The position numbers were made by a program, and so were the translations under genes. Positions 54,156-63,501 of a stretch of DNA of 64,000 nucleotides are shown one piece after another. The DNA is from Candidatus Lindowbacteria bacterium RIFCSPLOWO2_12_FULL_62_27 (GTDB taxonomy: Bacteria > Lindowbacteria > 2-12-FULL-62-27), in contig MFPR01000026.1 of the NCBI GenBank assembly GCA_001784175.1, positions 62,001 through 126,000 on the forward strand, given 5' to 3'. The notes under the pieces were generated by a model. That model saw only the letters and a program-made list of their open reading frames with translations, was not told where the DNA came from and did not search any database. How positions within the stretch are numbered: the stretch's first letter is position 1; each line of letters starts with the position of its first letter.

Positions 54156-55598
54156 ATGGCACTAGGCCCTCCGGCGGGAGGCTCGCGAGGTCGGGGCATG
54201 ATTCCATTCTGTCTGATCATACTTCTGGCCTCCGACCTCCCCGCACCGGCGGAGTGGCCGGCCGGGGACGAGCTGGCCGCGCTGGAACGCAAACTCCCGG
54301 TCCTCTACTGGGAGGGTGGGTGGGATTTGCGGGACGAGTTTGAGATGTTCATCCGCGACCATCCGGGCGAAACGGATATGGCCGCCCGGGCCCGGGCGCA
54401 CATGGGGGAATATTATTACAGCGTGAATGACAGCCCCCGCGCGTTGGAGATATTCCAATCGGTCGCGTTGCAATTCCCCGGAACATCCGGCGCGCGTCTG
54501 GCGCTCCTGCGCATTGCGGATCTGTACCGTTATCAGATGGAGGGGGATCATGTGGCCGCCTACGAGCGGGTGGCCCGTGATTTTCCGGGAACACGGGAGG
54601 CGGGAGAGGCCATCTGGAAACTGGCGCGCCACTTTCTTGCGGCAGGGCAATCCGATACGGCCGCGCGACTGTTCACGGAAGTGATCGACACGTATCCCTT
54701 GAACCATTTCGAAGTCGCCTGGTCTCACATGGAACTGGGGAATCTTGCCGGGTCCGGGGATGCGTTGCCGCATTACAGCCGCGGATTGGGCGTTTCGACG
54801 ACGGAAGACTACATCTTCAGGGAAATCATCGCCAGGGTGGTTGATGTTTCTTACGATGACGAAGCCTTTCTGTCGCACCAGTTGTACGGCCCGGCCGGGC
54901 CGGACGGGATCAGGGGTACGGACGACGACATGGACACCCCGGAAATAGCGTCGCCGCGCCCGATGGATTGGATGGAGTCCCAAATGCGTGCCGCGCCGGA
55001 CGACGCCTTACGGCGTGACATCGAGGCGCGTCTTCTTCGCCTGAAATTTTTCCTCGCCTTCAACCTAGGCGACGAAGAGCGCATCCGGCTCTACGAAACG
55101 CGCCTCGGGTCGATCTATTACGACCGCATGGCCTCTTCCGAGCTTTCGAAAGGGGAACGGGTCACAGCGCTGAAGGATTTCATGGCGTTGAAATTACGCC
55201 AATTCCGCACCGGATTGTTGCAGGACAAGGTTGCCCTTCCGGAGTCCGATCCGGCGGCGGTCGAGGACGTGCGGATGTGGATTCGGCGGCTGATGGACGT
55301 TTATGATGGCGACCCGGTGTACGACCTCTTGCTCGGCATGGAGTCGTCGCTCGATCCGCGCTCCGAATATCCGGCGTCCCAAGCACGCCCCGTCCAGGAC
55401 GGGAAAATCGACATCAACAGCGCCTCTCTGGACGACCTCACGCGGCTCCCCGGCATCGACGAGTACCGCGCGAAAATGATCGACGCCTACCGGTATACCT
55501 ATGGCCCCTTCGAAACGATCGACGATTTAAAACGGGTTCCTGACATCACCCCTGAGATTTACGGGAGAATCAAGGACCATGTTCGGATCGAGCCCTGA
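54156..55598 (+). CDS. Exported TPR protein with C-terminal ComEA-like HhH domain
   Basis: This 480-aa protein has an N-terminal signal (Arg-containing start, then MIPFCLIILLASDLPAPA; an ATG at 54198 is an alternative start). TPR/Sel1-like helices occupy about residues 50-180 (AHMGEYYYSVNDSPRALEIF, LARHFLAAGQSDTAARLF), followed by a helical middle. Residues 416-480 are a ComEA-type HhH pair: IDINSASLDDLTRLPGID, AKMIDAYRYTYGPFETIDDL and RVPDITPEIY. This module is roughly two-thirds identical to the last domain of the giant secretin, so the two proteins probably share a DNA ligand or work at the same place. It stands alone, divergent from the toxin-antitoxin pair and convergent with the MuiA-like gene. 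Confidence 0.85.
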   Translation: MALGPPAGGSRGRGMIPFCLIILLASDLPAPAEWPAGDELAALERKLPVLYWEGGWDLRDEFEMFIRDHPGETDMAARARAHMGEYYYSVNDSPRALEIFQSVALQFPGTSGARLALLRIADLYRYQMEGDHVAAYERVARDFPGTREAGEAIWKLARHFLAAGQSDTAARLFTEVIDTYPLNHFEVAWSHMELGNLAGSGDALPHYSRGLGVSTTEDYIFREIIARVVDVSYDDEAFLSHQLYGPAGPDGIRGTDDDMDTPEIASPRPMDWMESQMRAAPDDALRRDIEARLLRLKFFLAFNLGDEERIRLYETRLGSIYYDRMASSELSKGERVTALKDFMALKLRQFRTGLLQDKVALPESDPAAVEDVRMWIRRLMDVYDGDPVYDLLLGMESSLDPRSEYPASQARPVQDGKIDINSASLDDLTRLPGIDEYRAKMIDAYRYTYGPFETIDDLKRVPDITPEIYGRIKDHVRIEP

Positions 55599-55633
55599 CG
55601 ATTGTTTTGGGGCATGTTCAGTCCGACACGAAG

Positions 55634-57304
55634 CTACTCCACAATCCCCTTCCACTCCGTCGGCAGCGTAACGCGGTACCCCAGCCGCAGCGCCAGGCGT
55701 TTGCCCGGGGGAACCTCGCGGTCCCAGGTTAAAATCCCTTCCGGGTTCATCTCGTACCCGCTTGTCGTCTCCATGATGTCTACCTGAATTTCCTCATGCT
55801 TGGACACGGGAACCCGTTCGATCACCCGGAGGCGCGCCGGGCGGTTCCTGAGATTTCGAATCCCGATCTCCCAGCCGCGCCGCACGGTCGTCTTTTTCCC
55901 CGTCCAGCTCTCGCCGGTCATGTCCTTGAGCCGTTTCCGTTCGACCGAAATCCGTTCGTCTATTCCGGCGGAGAGTTCCAGCGTGTCCCCGGATGGGACG
56001 TTGGGGATGTCCGACTGTCCCACGTAGGCGCCTTCGACGAAGACGTGGACCCGCCCCGCAAGCATCGGGTGGTCGGTGTCGTTCGTCGCCTCCGCCCAGA
56101 GGTACGCCTTTTCCGACAACATCGCAACGGCACGATACATCAGCGTCACCGGCAGACTCCGGTCCGACATCAACACCCGGTGTTCCTTTCCGTCGCTCGG
56201 CAGGCTCGTCACCTGCGGAATCTCAAACGTCGTCACAGCCCCCGCAAACGCGACGTGGCCCACTTCGAGTTTCCTTTCCGCGCGGACAGCTTTGGATTTC
56301 ATGGCGGGCGCCGCCGCCGGCTCCGGCTTCTCTGCGGGCGCTGCCTCCATGAACTCCGCGGACCCGGAGTATCGCATCTCCCCCTGCGCCCGTGGCGGCT
56401 CAAGATACCACGGCGGAGCGTTCGGCATCTGCGCGCCGCGGGCGGGATCGCCCGTTGAAAGGAACAGCCGCACCCCTTCCCAATCCTCTCCGCTGTTCTG
56501 GTGAATCACTCCGTACATGTCCATCTGCAACGCGCCCCGTTCCGGCTCGATGCGGGCGTCGTAGGCGGGCTGCCAGCGGGCGCCGCCGACGAGATAGGTC
56601 AGCTCCAGCCGCGCCGCGCCGGGGGCTCCTCGAGTGACCGCAAGGACGACGAACTTTTCCTGCTTGCTCCGCCGAGACCGCATTTCTTTCAATTCCGCGC
56701 GCGCCTTTTCGAGCCGCGCGTCGATTTTCCGTTTGTTTTCCTTCGCCTCGCGAATCAGTTGGTGGCCTTTCAGAATTTCTTCCGATACGGCGTCTGCAAG
56801 TTTCCGGTGCGCTTCGGCCGCCGGGGTAAGCGCCAACGATTCTTTCGCGAGTTTCTCGTTATAGGCGATCCGCATCTGCCGGGCAAACTGGATCCGTTCG
56901 TTCGCCGCGTCGATCCGGTGATCCTCCGCCTCGCGTTCCATCTCCAGCGCCCGCGCCTCCTCTTCAAGGCGCCGCACCGTCTCGTCGGTGACCTCCTCCC
57001 GCGCCTCCCGCTCCACCCGCAGTTCCCCGATCTGTGTCCCCTCGTCCGACCGCGCCTGCACAAACGCATCTTTAGCCGAAGGCGGAAGCGGTACCCGGAT
57101 CTCGCTCGCCCCCGCCGGAAGAGACGGCTCCACCACCTTCGTCACCTCCGCCTCCTGCCGGTACACCACAACCTTGATCACATTCCCGCGCGCCTCCACG
57201 CGTTCCACCGCGGCGGCCGGATAAAACGGCGGTGAAAAACAGAGGCCAAGAAGCGCGGCGAAACAGAAGAACGGAACAAGTCGACTGATTTTTTCAGGAT
57301 TCAT
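55634..57304 (-). CDS. MuiA-like protein (DUF4140/DUF4139)
   Basis: This 556-aa exported protein has a signal peptide near residues 1-32 (RLVPFFCFAALLGLCFSPP). The N-terminal domain (VIKVVVYRQEAEVTKVVE) matches DUF4140, a long coiled coil spans about 85-215 (many Glu/Arg/Lys heptads), and the C-terminal DUF4139 beta domain begins LELTYLVGGARWQPAYDARI and ends LRLGYRVTLP. The family is annotated as mucoidy inhibitor MuiA-like, but its molecular role is not established. The start at 57304 is chosen because GGGGAGG lies 8 nt upstream; an in-frame ATG at 57334 lacks one. An Ala/Pro-rich insert sits within the DUF4139 region. Confidence 0.85.
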   Translation of the reverse strand: MNPEKISRLVPFFCFAALLGLCFSPPFYPAAAVERVEARGNVIKVVVYRQEAEVTKVVEPSLPAGASEIRVPLPPSAKDAFVQARSDEGTQIGELRVEREAREEVTDETVRRLEEEARALEMEREAEDHRIDAANERIQFARQMRIAYNEKLAKESLALTPAAEAHRKLADAVSEEILKGHQLIREAKENKRKIDARLEKARAELKEMRSRRSKQEKFVVLAVTRGAPGAARLELTYLVGGARWQPAYDARIEPERGALQMDMYGVIHQNSGEDWEGVRLFLSTGDPARGAQMPNAPPWYLEPPRAQGEMRYSGSAEFMEAAPAEKPEPAAAPAMKSKAVRAERKLEVGHVAFAGAVTTFEIPQVTSLPSDGKEHRVLMSDRSLPVTLMYRAVAMLSEKAYLWAEATNDTDHPMLAGRVHVFVEGAYVGQSDIPNVPSGDTLELSAGIDERISVERKRLKDMTGESWTGKKTTVRRGWEIGIRNLRNRPARLRVIERVPVSKHEEIQVDIMETTSGYEMNPEGILTWDREVPPGKRLALRLGYRVTLPTEWKGIVE

Positions 57305-57411
57305 CCTGGGAACCTCCCCGTGACGTGGCGGCAAGCACAGGTTCGCCTGCCGAATTTAATATTCATATGTATACAAACAAGGGGAGGATCGCGCAAGCAA
57401 ACAGATTCGAC

Positions 57412-58233
57412 TCACACCCCCACGCCCGTCCAAAATAAAATCGCGAGGCCCAGGATCACACAGTAATACGCGAAGTAATGGAACTTCGCCGATTGCAGCA
57501 TCCGGATCAGCGGCCGGATGGAAAGATACCCGATGATGCCCGCCACCGCGCCCGATACTCCATATATAAGTAGCGATTCGGCGGAGTGAATCTGCCCGGC
57601 GATGTACCGGGCCTCGAGGAGGCATGCGCCCAGAATCGCCGGAATCGAAAGCAGAAACGAAAACCGGCCGGCCAGGTCCGGCCTTAAACCGAGCAGGAGC
57701 GCCCCCGAAATCGTCGCGCCGGATCGCGAGATCGCCGGGAAGACCGCGATGCCCTGCAGGACGCCGATCACAATCGCGTCCACGACGCGCATGCCCGCAA
57801 GGTCCCGCGCCGGATGTTTGCGCAAGAGCGTCAGAAACATGATGACGCCCCCGATGATGAACTCGTACCCGATGCTCCGCAGGTCCGAAAACGCCGCCTC
57901 GACGCGCGACTCTACGGCAAACCCGATGAGCGCGGTCGGGATCGACGCCACGACAATAAGCGACATCATCTTCCCGGCGGTGGCTTCGGGGGCGTTCGGC
58001 CGCAGCCACCGCGCCGGCCGCGCCGCGTCGCGCAGCATGTCGGTCAGGTCCGCGCGGTAGTACACGATCACCGCCACCAGCGTCCCGATGTGCAGCACAA
58101 GGTCAAACGCGATCGGCGGCTCCTGGAAGTTCAGCATCACCTGCAGAAGCGCGAGATGCCCGGAAGAACTGATCGGAATAAACTCGGTGAGGCCCTGCAC
58201 CACCGCCAGAACCAGCGCCGTCAGATACTGCAT
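57412..58233 (-). CDS. uppP: Undecaprenyl-diphosphatase
   Basis: This 273-aa polytopic enzyme dephosphorylates undecaprenyl pyrophosphate to recycle the lipid carrier for cell-wall synthesis. It has both conserved motifs, VVQGLTEFIPISSSGHL near residue 11 and GVLQGIAVFPAISRSGAT near 160 (Ala in place of the common Gly before xSRSG), and about eight membrane spans. The start at 58233 (MQYLTALV) is the family N-terminus and sits 7 nt after a TATAAC box; an ATG at 58299 would add an unlikely polar extension. Confidence 0.95.
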   Translation of the reverse strand: MQYLTALVLAVVQGLTEFIPISSSGHLALLQVMLNFQEPPIAFDLVLHIGTLVAVIVYYRADLTDMLRDAARPARWLRPNAPEATAGKMMSLIVVASIPTALIGFAVESRVEAAFSDLRSIGYEFIIGGVIMFLTLLRKHPARDLAGMRVVDAIVIGVLQGIAVFPAISRSGATISGALLLGLRPDLAGRFSFLLSIPAILGACLLEARYIAGQIHSAESLLIYGVSGAVAGIIGYLSIRPLIRMLQSAKFHYFAYYCVILGLAILFWTGVGV

Positions 58234-58240
58234 GGCCGCC

Positions 58241-58268
58241 GTTATAGCACGCCGCAGGTCAAATTCAA
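58241..58268 (-). promoter_or_regulatory. uppP promoter, probably leaderless
   Basis: On the minus strand TTGAAT (58268-58263), a 16-nt spacer and TATAAC (58246-58241) end 7 nt before the ATG. No ribosome site is present. Confidence 0.55.
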
Positions 58269-58306
58269 CCGCTCGGCATCGATCCCAAGCGTCGATCACG
58301 CGCCTG

Positions 58307-58335
58307 TTTCCATTCGTTGCGCCATAAAGTATGTA
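58307..58335 (+). promoter_or_regulatory. Weak candidate promoter of the 1600-aa TPR gene
   Basis: TTTCCA (58307-58312), 17 nt and TATGTA (58330-58335), 7 nt before the ATG at 58343. The boxes are poor matches; the call relies on the spacing shared with better examples. Confidence 0.25.
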
Positions 58336-58342
58336 GTCTCAC

Positions 58343-61300
58343 ATGGCCGATGTGTATGAAGTGCGGATGCGTATGAAATCGTCAGTGGATGCAGTCAGGA
58401 AAACTCTGGCGGCCGTGGCGCTGGCGGGGTTCGTGTGCGCGGCCGCCGGGCCCGCCTGCGGGGCGGGGTCCATCAGCGCCCGGGAATTCAACTCGGGCGT
58501 GTCCCTCTTCAAGCGCGGGGAGTACGAGCTGGCCTCGGACGTGTTCCGGCGGATTCTTGAAAAAAGTCCGGAGGCCGGCCGCATCGACGAGGTTCAATAC
58601 TGGTATGCCGAGTCCCGGGACCGGCTGAAAGATTTTGCCGGAGCGTTCGAGTACTACGCGAAGGTGGCCCGTGAGCATCCCGAATCGAAGTTTCTCGCCC
58701 GGTCGCAGTTCGGCGCCGGATACGCAGCCTACCGGCTGAACCGGTTCCAGGAGGCGTCGGATTTTTTTGTGGAGGCCGCGAAAAAGGCCGACCCGCAGAT
58801 CCTCGAAGAAAGCCTCATCATGGCCGCCTACTGTTTCACCCGGCTCGACCAGCCGGCGCGCGCGGAAGATATCCTCAAAGAACTTCTGGCGCGGCCGAAC
58901 GTCGATGAAAAATTCGCGCTCGACGCGCGGTATGAACTCGGACGGATTTTCATCCGCTCCAACCGCGACAGCGACGCGCTCGCGATGCTCCGGCCGGTCA
59001 CCGAACATTCGAATCATCCGCGGCAGGCCGACGCCATGATGGCCATCGGCGACCGGCTGTACGAAAAGGGCAGTTTCGGCGAAAGCGCCGAGTGGTACGA
59101 GAAGGTCCTGAAAAACAGCCGGACGACGCCGGACATGAAGGCCCGCGCACAGTGGAATGCCGCGTGGTCCTACCTGTCGGTCGGCAACGACACCGCGGCG
59201 GCCGGCCGGTTCAAAGCGGTGACGGAGGCGCCGGACCTTCCGGCCGACATCAAAGGCGACGCGTGGTTGCGCCTCGCCGTGATCTCGCGGCGCGCCGGCC
59301 AGGCCACGACGTCGGACTGGAGGGCAAGCCAGGCCCTCGAGATCGCGGAGACCGCGCAGCTCAAACGTCTCGCGGACGACGTCCGCCTGTTTCTGGCCGA
59401 GAGCGCCTATCTGAAAAACGACTATGCGGCGGCGCTGGAGAGGGTCGAGAGGGTCCGCGAGCAGGGGTACGCGGCCTTTCAGCTTCTGGGCCAGGTGTAC
59501 TTCGACAGCCGGCGGTTTCCCGAAGCTCGGACGTTTTTCGAAAAGGCGGTGGCGGCGGCGGACGATGCGGACAAGCGCAATCTCTCGGCGTTTGATCTTG
59601 CACAGACACTTTACAATCTCCGGTCCTACGCCGAAGCGCTCACGGCCGCGGCGAAAATACAGTCTCCCAAACAACCGCTCGAGTCGAACCTCGCGGATTT
59701 CCACGCCAAGACGCTTCTGGCGGCGGGCAAGTACCGCGAGGCGGCGGAAAAATATGATGCGGTGGCCAAACAAAAAAAGGGGGTGGCTGCGAAAACCGAG
59801 GCCCTCTATTTTTCGGCCCTCGCCTACCACCGCGGCGATATGAACCCGGAGGCCAAGGCGCAGCTCGACAAACTCTTCGCCATGAACCCCCCCGCCGGCC
59901 CCTTCCGCGCGGGCGCGGCCGTCCTTCTGGGCGACATCCACATGAACCTTGGCGAGCGTGCGTCGGCGGTGAAACGATATCGCAAGGCGGCCGAGGAGGC
60001 GGAGGACTCGGACGTTGTCTACCTCGCGTTCACGCACCTCATCGACGCCCTGCTCAAAATCGACACGGCCCAGACGGTGGCCGCCTGCACGCAGTTCGCC
60101 CAGCGCCTGCCGCAGGACCGCACGTATGTGTTCGTCATGGAGTCCCTCCATGGCGCCGGCCAGCACGCGGCGGTCGTCGGGTATACGTCCGACGCCGTTG
60201 CGCGACTCGCCGGCGACGACACGGCCAGGACCCGGGCGGTTTATTACGACATGGTGTCGAATTTTCACTTGAAAGAATTTGAGCGGGCCGCGGCGTCCCT
60301 CAAACAGCTCTTGCGGCTGATCCGGTCCCGCGCGCCATCCGATCCGCTGGTGGAGGAGGCGGTCTTCTGGAAATGCCGGATCGACCACTCGGAAGGCGAC
60401 ACGGCCGGCGCGCGACGCGCGTATCAGGCATATCTGGATTCTTATCCTGCGGGAAAATATTCGCCGGACGCGCAATTTAATCTCGGCCTCCTGGCGTTCG
60501 ATGCCGGCGAGATGGACGCCGCCGAGAAAAAATTTCTCGAGGTCCTCGGCGGAACATCGCCCGGGGCCGCGGTGGCCGGCGGAAAAAGCATCCTGATCAA
60601 CGCCGTCTATAACCTCGCCTCCGTGCGGATCGCACGGCAGGATTACGCGGGCGCGCATGCGTGCCTGGCGGCGCTTCAATCCGCGCCGGGCTTTGCGGCC
60701 GATCCGGGCTATCGCGCCAAGCGCGGATTTGTGGAGATGAAACTGGGCCGGCTGTCCGACGCGGAGGGGATATACCGGGAGATTCTCGACAACGCGTCGG
60801 CCGGCCGGGACGTTCGTGACAAGTCGCTTCTGACACTGGTAGAAATGTTTTACCAGTCCGAACGCCTCGATGACCTGATCCGCCTCCAGGAAAAAGAGCT
60901 GGCCGGAGTGTCGGACCCGGAAGTTCGGGCGCGCGTGCATTACCTGGCTGGCACGATCTATTTCAACCGCGAACAATACGATACGGCGGCCAGAATGTTC
61001 GGCCGCGTCAAATCCACGCCCGACACCGCCCTCCAGGCCGACGCGCATCTCAAACTCGCCGACTGCCGGTACAACCTGAAAAACTACCGCGCCGCGCTCG
61101 AAGCGTACGAGGCCATCAGCCGCCTGTATCCCGGAACGCGCTGGGGACAGGGCGCCGACTACGCGCAGGGGCTGTGCAAGATCAAGCTGGGCAAAAAGAG
61201 CGAAGCGATCGACGACTTTGAACGGTTCCTCAAAGACCATCCCGCCTCGCCGCTCGCGCCGGGCGTGGCGCTCGAATCGGCGCGCCTCTTTTTTGAGACG

Positions 61301-63145
61301 GGCCGGATGGAGGAAGCCCTCGACAAAATCAGCCTCATCGAATCCCGCAACGAAAGCCCCTTCCGGCAGGAGGCGTCGCGGCTCAGGGTGAAAATCGCCG
61401 AACGGAAAAACAGTCCGGCCGATATTTACAAGGAAACGATCCGGCACACGCAGGCCTACGGCGCCGAAGGCGACATCGTTCTGGTGGCGGTGCAAACGTC
61501 CGTCGCCGCGGGAAAATACGATGAAACGCTGAAAACGCTCGACGGCGTGAACATGGACAAATTTAAACCCGAGGAGGCGGCGCGGATCGAGTTTTACCGC
61601 GCGGAAAGCCTGCGGCGCCTCGGGAAGCCCGGCGCGGAAGAAATTTATCAAAAGCTGGCCGGCGCGGCCGACTCCGAGGTGCGTCTGTCGGCGGCGTACC
61701 GCCACGCGGGACTTCTCATGGACCGCCGGCAGGGCGCCGTGGCCATGAGCGCGCTCGATCCCGTGCTCAAGGAGGGCATGGGATTCAAATTTTATCAGGA
61801 ATCCATTCTGTTCGGCCTGACGGCGTCAAAAAGGGAGGGGTTGTATGATCACACGGTCCGCGTGTACGAAACATACGCGCCGCGCCTGACGGATGCGTCG
61901 GCCCGCGTCACGGCGGCGGAATCGTACTTTTCCGCGTGTCTGGCGCTGGGCGCCGGGGACAAGGCCCTGAAAGCGGCGGATATTCTGATCCGCCTTGACA
62001 TCCCGGCCCGGCGCCTCACAGAGCTTCGAATCTCCGCCGCGAGTCTGAACGAGGATATGAACCGGCCGGAACTGGCCGAACGCGCCTATGAGGAAATCGC
62101 CGCATCCGCCGCTGAGCCGGACCTCCGGGAACAGGCGCTCGACCGGCGCGTTCAACTCGCGATCAACAGGGGTGCCGGCGGCCGGAAATTTCTCGAAGGC
62201 TTTCTGGCGGACGGACCGCCGGACGCCAAACGGGGACCGATCGTCGCCGAAAAATTGCTGGCCATGGCGATGAACGAAAAACGCCATGCCGACGCCGTTC
62301 GAATCGTCGACCTCATGGCCAAAAAACTCGCCGCCGTCCCGGCGTCCGCACGGTACCGCGCCGCGCTCGCCCGGCTGGAGATGTCGGACACCGCGGGCGC
62401 GATGAGGGAATTTGAGATCCTGGCCGATCCGGCCCTCGCCGATACGTTTTATGTCGCATGGTCGTCTTTGAAGCTTGCGGAGCGCGCCTATCGCGCATCC
62501 TCCAGGAAATCGGCCGAGCCGCATCTGAAGCGCGCATGGGCGAGGCGGGCCAATCTCACGGCGGAGGCGAAATCCGCCGCATACAAAATGCTCGCCGACA
62601 TTTATCTGGAGGACGAAAACCGCGAAGGGCTGGCCTTCCTCGCGCCCGAACCGCCGCTTCCCGGTGCGGACGACGAGCACAATCTTGTGCGGGGACTCTG
62701 GGCGTTTTACTCCGGCGATTACGTGTCCGCCGCGAGGCACCTGAAATCCGTGATGTCGAAGGAGTCGCGCGCCAAACGCCTGTACGCCGAGTCCCTCGTC
62801 TCGACCGCCGACACGCCCGCCGCCATGGGGGTCCTCGACGAACTCGCCGCCACGCGCGGAACCGTGGCGGCCGCGGCCCAGATGCGCATCGCCGACCTCT
62901 TTTTCGCCGCCGGCTCGACGAAGGACGCCCTGATCAATTATTACAAGGTCATTGACCAATACGAGCCCGACGAGAACAAGACCCTCGCGCCCGCGGCCCT
63001 GCTCGGCATTGTCCGGATCCACGCGAAAAACAGGGAACTTGCAAAGGCGCGGGAAATATTGGAAGAATTGAAAGAGAAGCATGGATCAAGCCGGGAGGCG
63101 GGGGAGGCGGAAAAAATTGTGAAAAGCCTGGGAAAGAAACGATGA
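58343..63145 (+). CDS. 1600-aa exported TPR-repeat protein
   Basis: This very large protein has a signal peptide ending near residue 42 (VALAGFVCAAAGPACGAG); starts at 58343 or 58373 are both possible. From about residue 48 to the end it is nearly all tetratricopeptide-like helix pairs, for example EFNSGVSLFKRGEYELASDVF, AQFGAGYAAYRLNRFQEASDF, AQFNLGLLAFDAGEMDAAEKKF and AHLKLADCRYNLKNYRAALEAY. No catalytic motif is seen. Such repeats make superhelical scaffolds for protein partners, here in the periplasm. The 3' end overlaps the next gene by 4 nt, and that gene in turn overlaps a TonB-like gene, so the three probably form a cell-envelope complex. Confidence 0.88.
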   Translation: MADVYEVRMRMKSSVDAVRKTLAAVALAGFVCAAAGPACGAGSISAREFNSGVSLFKRGEYELASDVFRRILEKSPEAGRIDEVQYWYAESRDRLKDFAGAFEYYAKVAREHPESKFLARSQFGAGYAAYRLNRFQEASDFFVEAAKKADPQILEESLIMAAYCFTRLDQPARAEDILKELLARPNVDEKFALDARYELGRIFIRSNRDSDALAMLRPVTEHSNHPRQADAMMAIGDRLYEKGSFGESAEWYEKVLKNSRTTPDMKARAQWNAAWSYLSVGNDTAAAGRFKAVTEAPDLPADIKGDAWLRLAVISRRAGQATTSDWRASQALEIAETAQLKRLADDVRLFLAESAYLKNDYAAALERVERVREQGYAAFQLLGQVYFDSRRFPEARTFFEKAVAAADDADKRNLSAFDLAQTLYNLRSYAEALTAAAKIQSPKQPLESNLADFHAKTLLAAGKYREAAEKYDAVAKQKKGVAAKTEALYFSALAYHRGDMNPEAKAQLDKLFAMNPPAGPFRAGAAVLLGDIHMNLGERASAVKRYRKAAEEAEDSDVVYLAFTHLIDALLKIDTAQTVAACTQFAQRLPQDRTYVFVMESLHGAGQHAAVVGYTSDAVARLAGDDTARTRAVYYDMVSNFHLKEFERAAASLKQLLRLIRSRAPSDPLVEEAVFWKCRIDHSEGDTAGARRAYQAYLDSYPAGKYSPDAQFNLGLLAFDAGEMDAAEKKFLEVLGGTSPGAAVAGGKSILINAVYNLASVRIARQDYAGAHACLAALQSAPGFAADPGYRAKRGFVEMKLGRLSDAEGIYREILDNASAGRDVRDKSLLTLVEMFYQSERLDDLIRLQEKELAGVSDPEVRARVHYLAGTIYFNREQYDTAARMFGRVKSTPDTALQADAHLKLADCRYNLKNYRAALEAYEAISRLYPGTRWGQGADYAQGLCKIKLGKKSEAIDDFERFLKDHPASPLAPGVALESARLFFETGRMEEALDKISLIESRNESPFRQEASRLRVKIAERKNSPADIYKETIRHTQAYGAEGDIVLVAVQTSVAAGKYDETLKTLDGVNMDKFKPEEAARIEFYRAESLRRLGKPGAEEIYQKLAGAADSEVRLSAAYRHAGLLMDRRQGAVAMSALDPVLKEGMGFKFYQESILFGLTASKREGLYDHTVRVYETYAPRLTDASARVTAAESYFSACLALGAGDKALKAADILIRLDIPARRLTELRISAASLNEDMNRPELAERAYEEIAASAAEPDLREQALDRRVQLAINRGAGGRKFLEGFLADGPPDAKRGPIVAEKLLAMAMNEKRHADAVRIVDLMAKKLAAVPASARYRAALARLEMSDTAGAMREFEILADPALADTFYVAWSSLKLAERAYRASSRKSAEPHLKRAWARRANLTAEAKSAAYKMLADIYLEDENREGLAFLAPEPPLPGADDEHNLVRGLWAFYSGDYVSAARHLKSVMSKESRAKRLYAESLVSTADTPAAMGVLDELAATRGTVAAAAQMRIADLFFAAGSTKDALINYYKVIDQYEPDENKTLAPAALLGIVRIHAKNRELAKAREILEELKEKHGSSREAGEAEKIVKSLGKKR

Positions 63146-63501
63146 AGCTCACGGCATGGGCCGCCTGGACGATGGTCGCGTTTGCGCCGGCGACCGGCAC
63201 GGCATGGGCCGAGGAAGGTGTGGACGAGGTCACGGTCTTCGGGCAGGACCGCTCGCAGATCTCCGGGTCCGCGCTCATGGACACGGTGTCGGCCCGGACG
63301 TCGTCCAAACTCGATACGACGGAACTCCAGGCGGGTCTTGAAACCAAGGAGTCCGACATCAACCGGGAGGCAAGCAAGGCGGACAAACCGAAGATCGAGG
63401 AGGCCAAACGCGACAAGCCTGACGTCACGCCGCAGATCTCCTACCAGATGGAATGGAAATTGATCCTTCTCATCGGTCTTCTCGAATCGTCCAAGAAGTA
63501 A
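63142..63501 (+). CDS. Small exported protein of unknown function
   Basis: This 119-aa protein has a signal peptide (AAWTMVAFAPATGTAWA, cleavage near residue 23) and a polar, charged helical body (ETKESDINREASKADK). It ends in a short hydrophobic stretch, WKLILLIGLLESSKK, that could touch or span the membrane. I do not recognise it. It overlaps the TPR gene by 4 nt and shares one base with the next start codon (TAATG), which supports it as a real, co-translated gene. Confidence 0.65.
   Translation: MKLTAWAAWTMVAFAPATGTAWAEEGVDEVTVFGQDRSQISGSALMDTVSARTSSKLDTTELQAGLETKESDINREASKADKPKIEEAKRDKPDVTPQISYQMEWKLILLIGLLESSKK

Noticed and set aside
58382-61705. 1107-codon open frame on the minus strand opposite the TPR gene
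   Set aside because: The plus strand has a clear signal peptide and regular TPR helices. The minus frame is Arg/Gly/Val-rich without domains, as expected for the antisense of a GC-rich gene.
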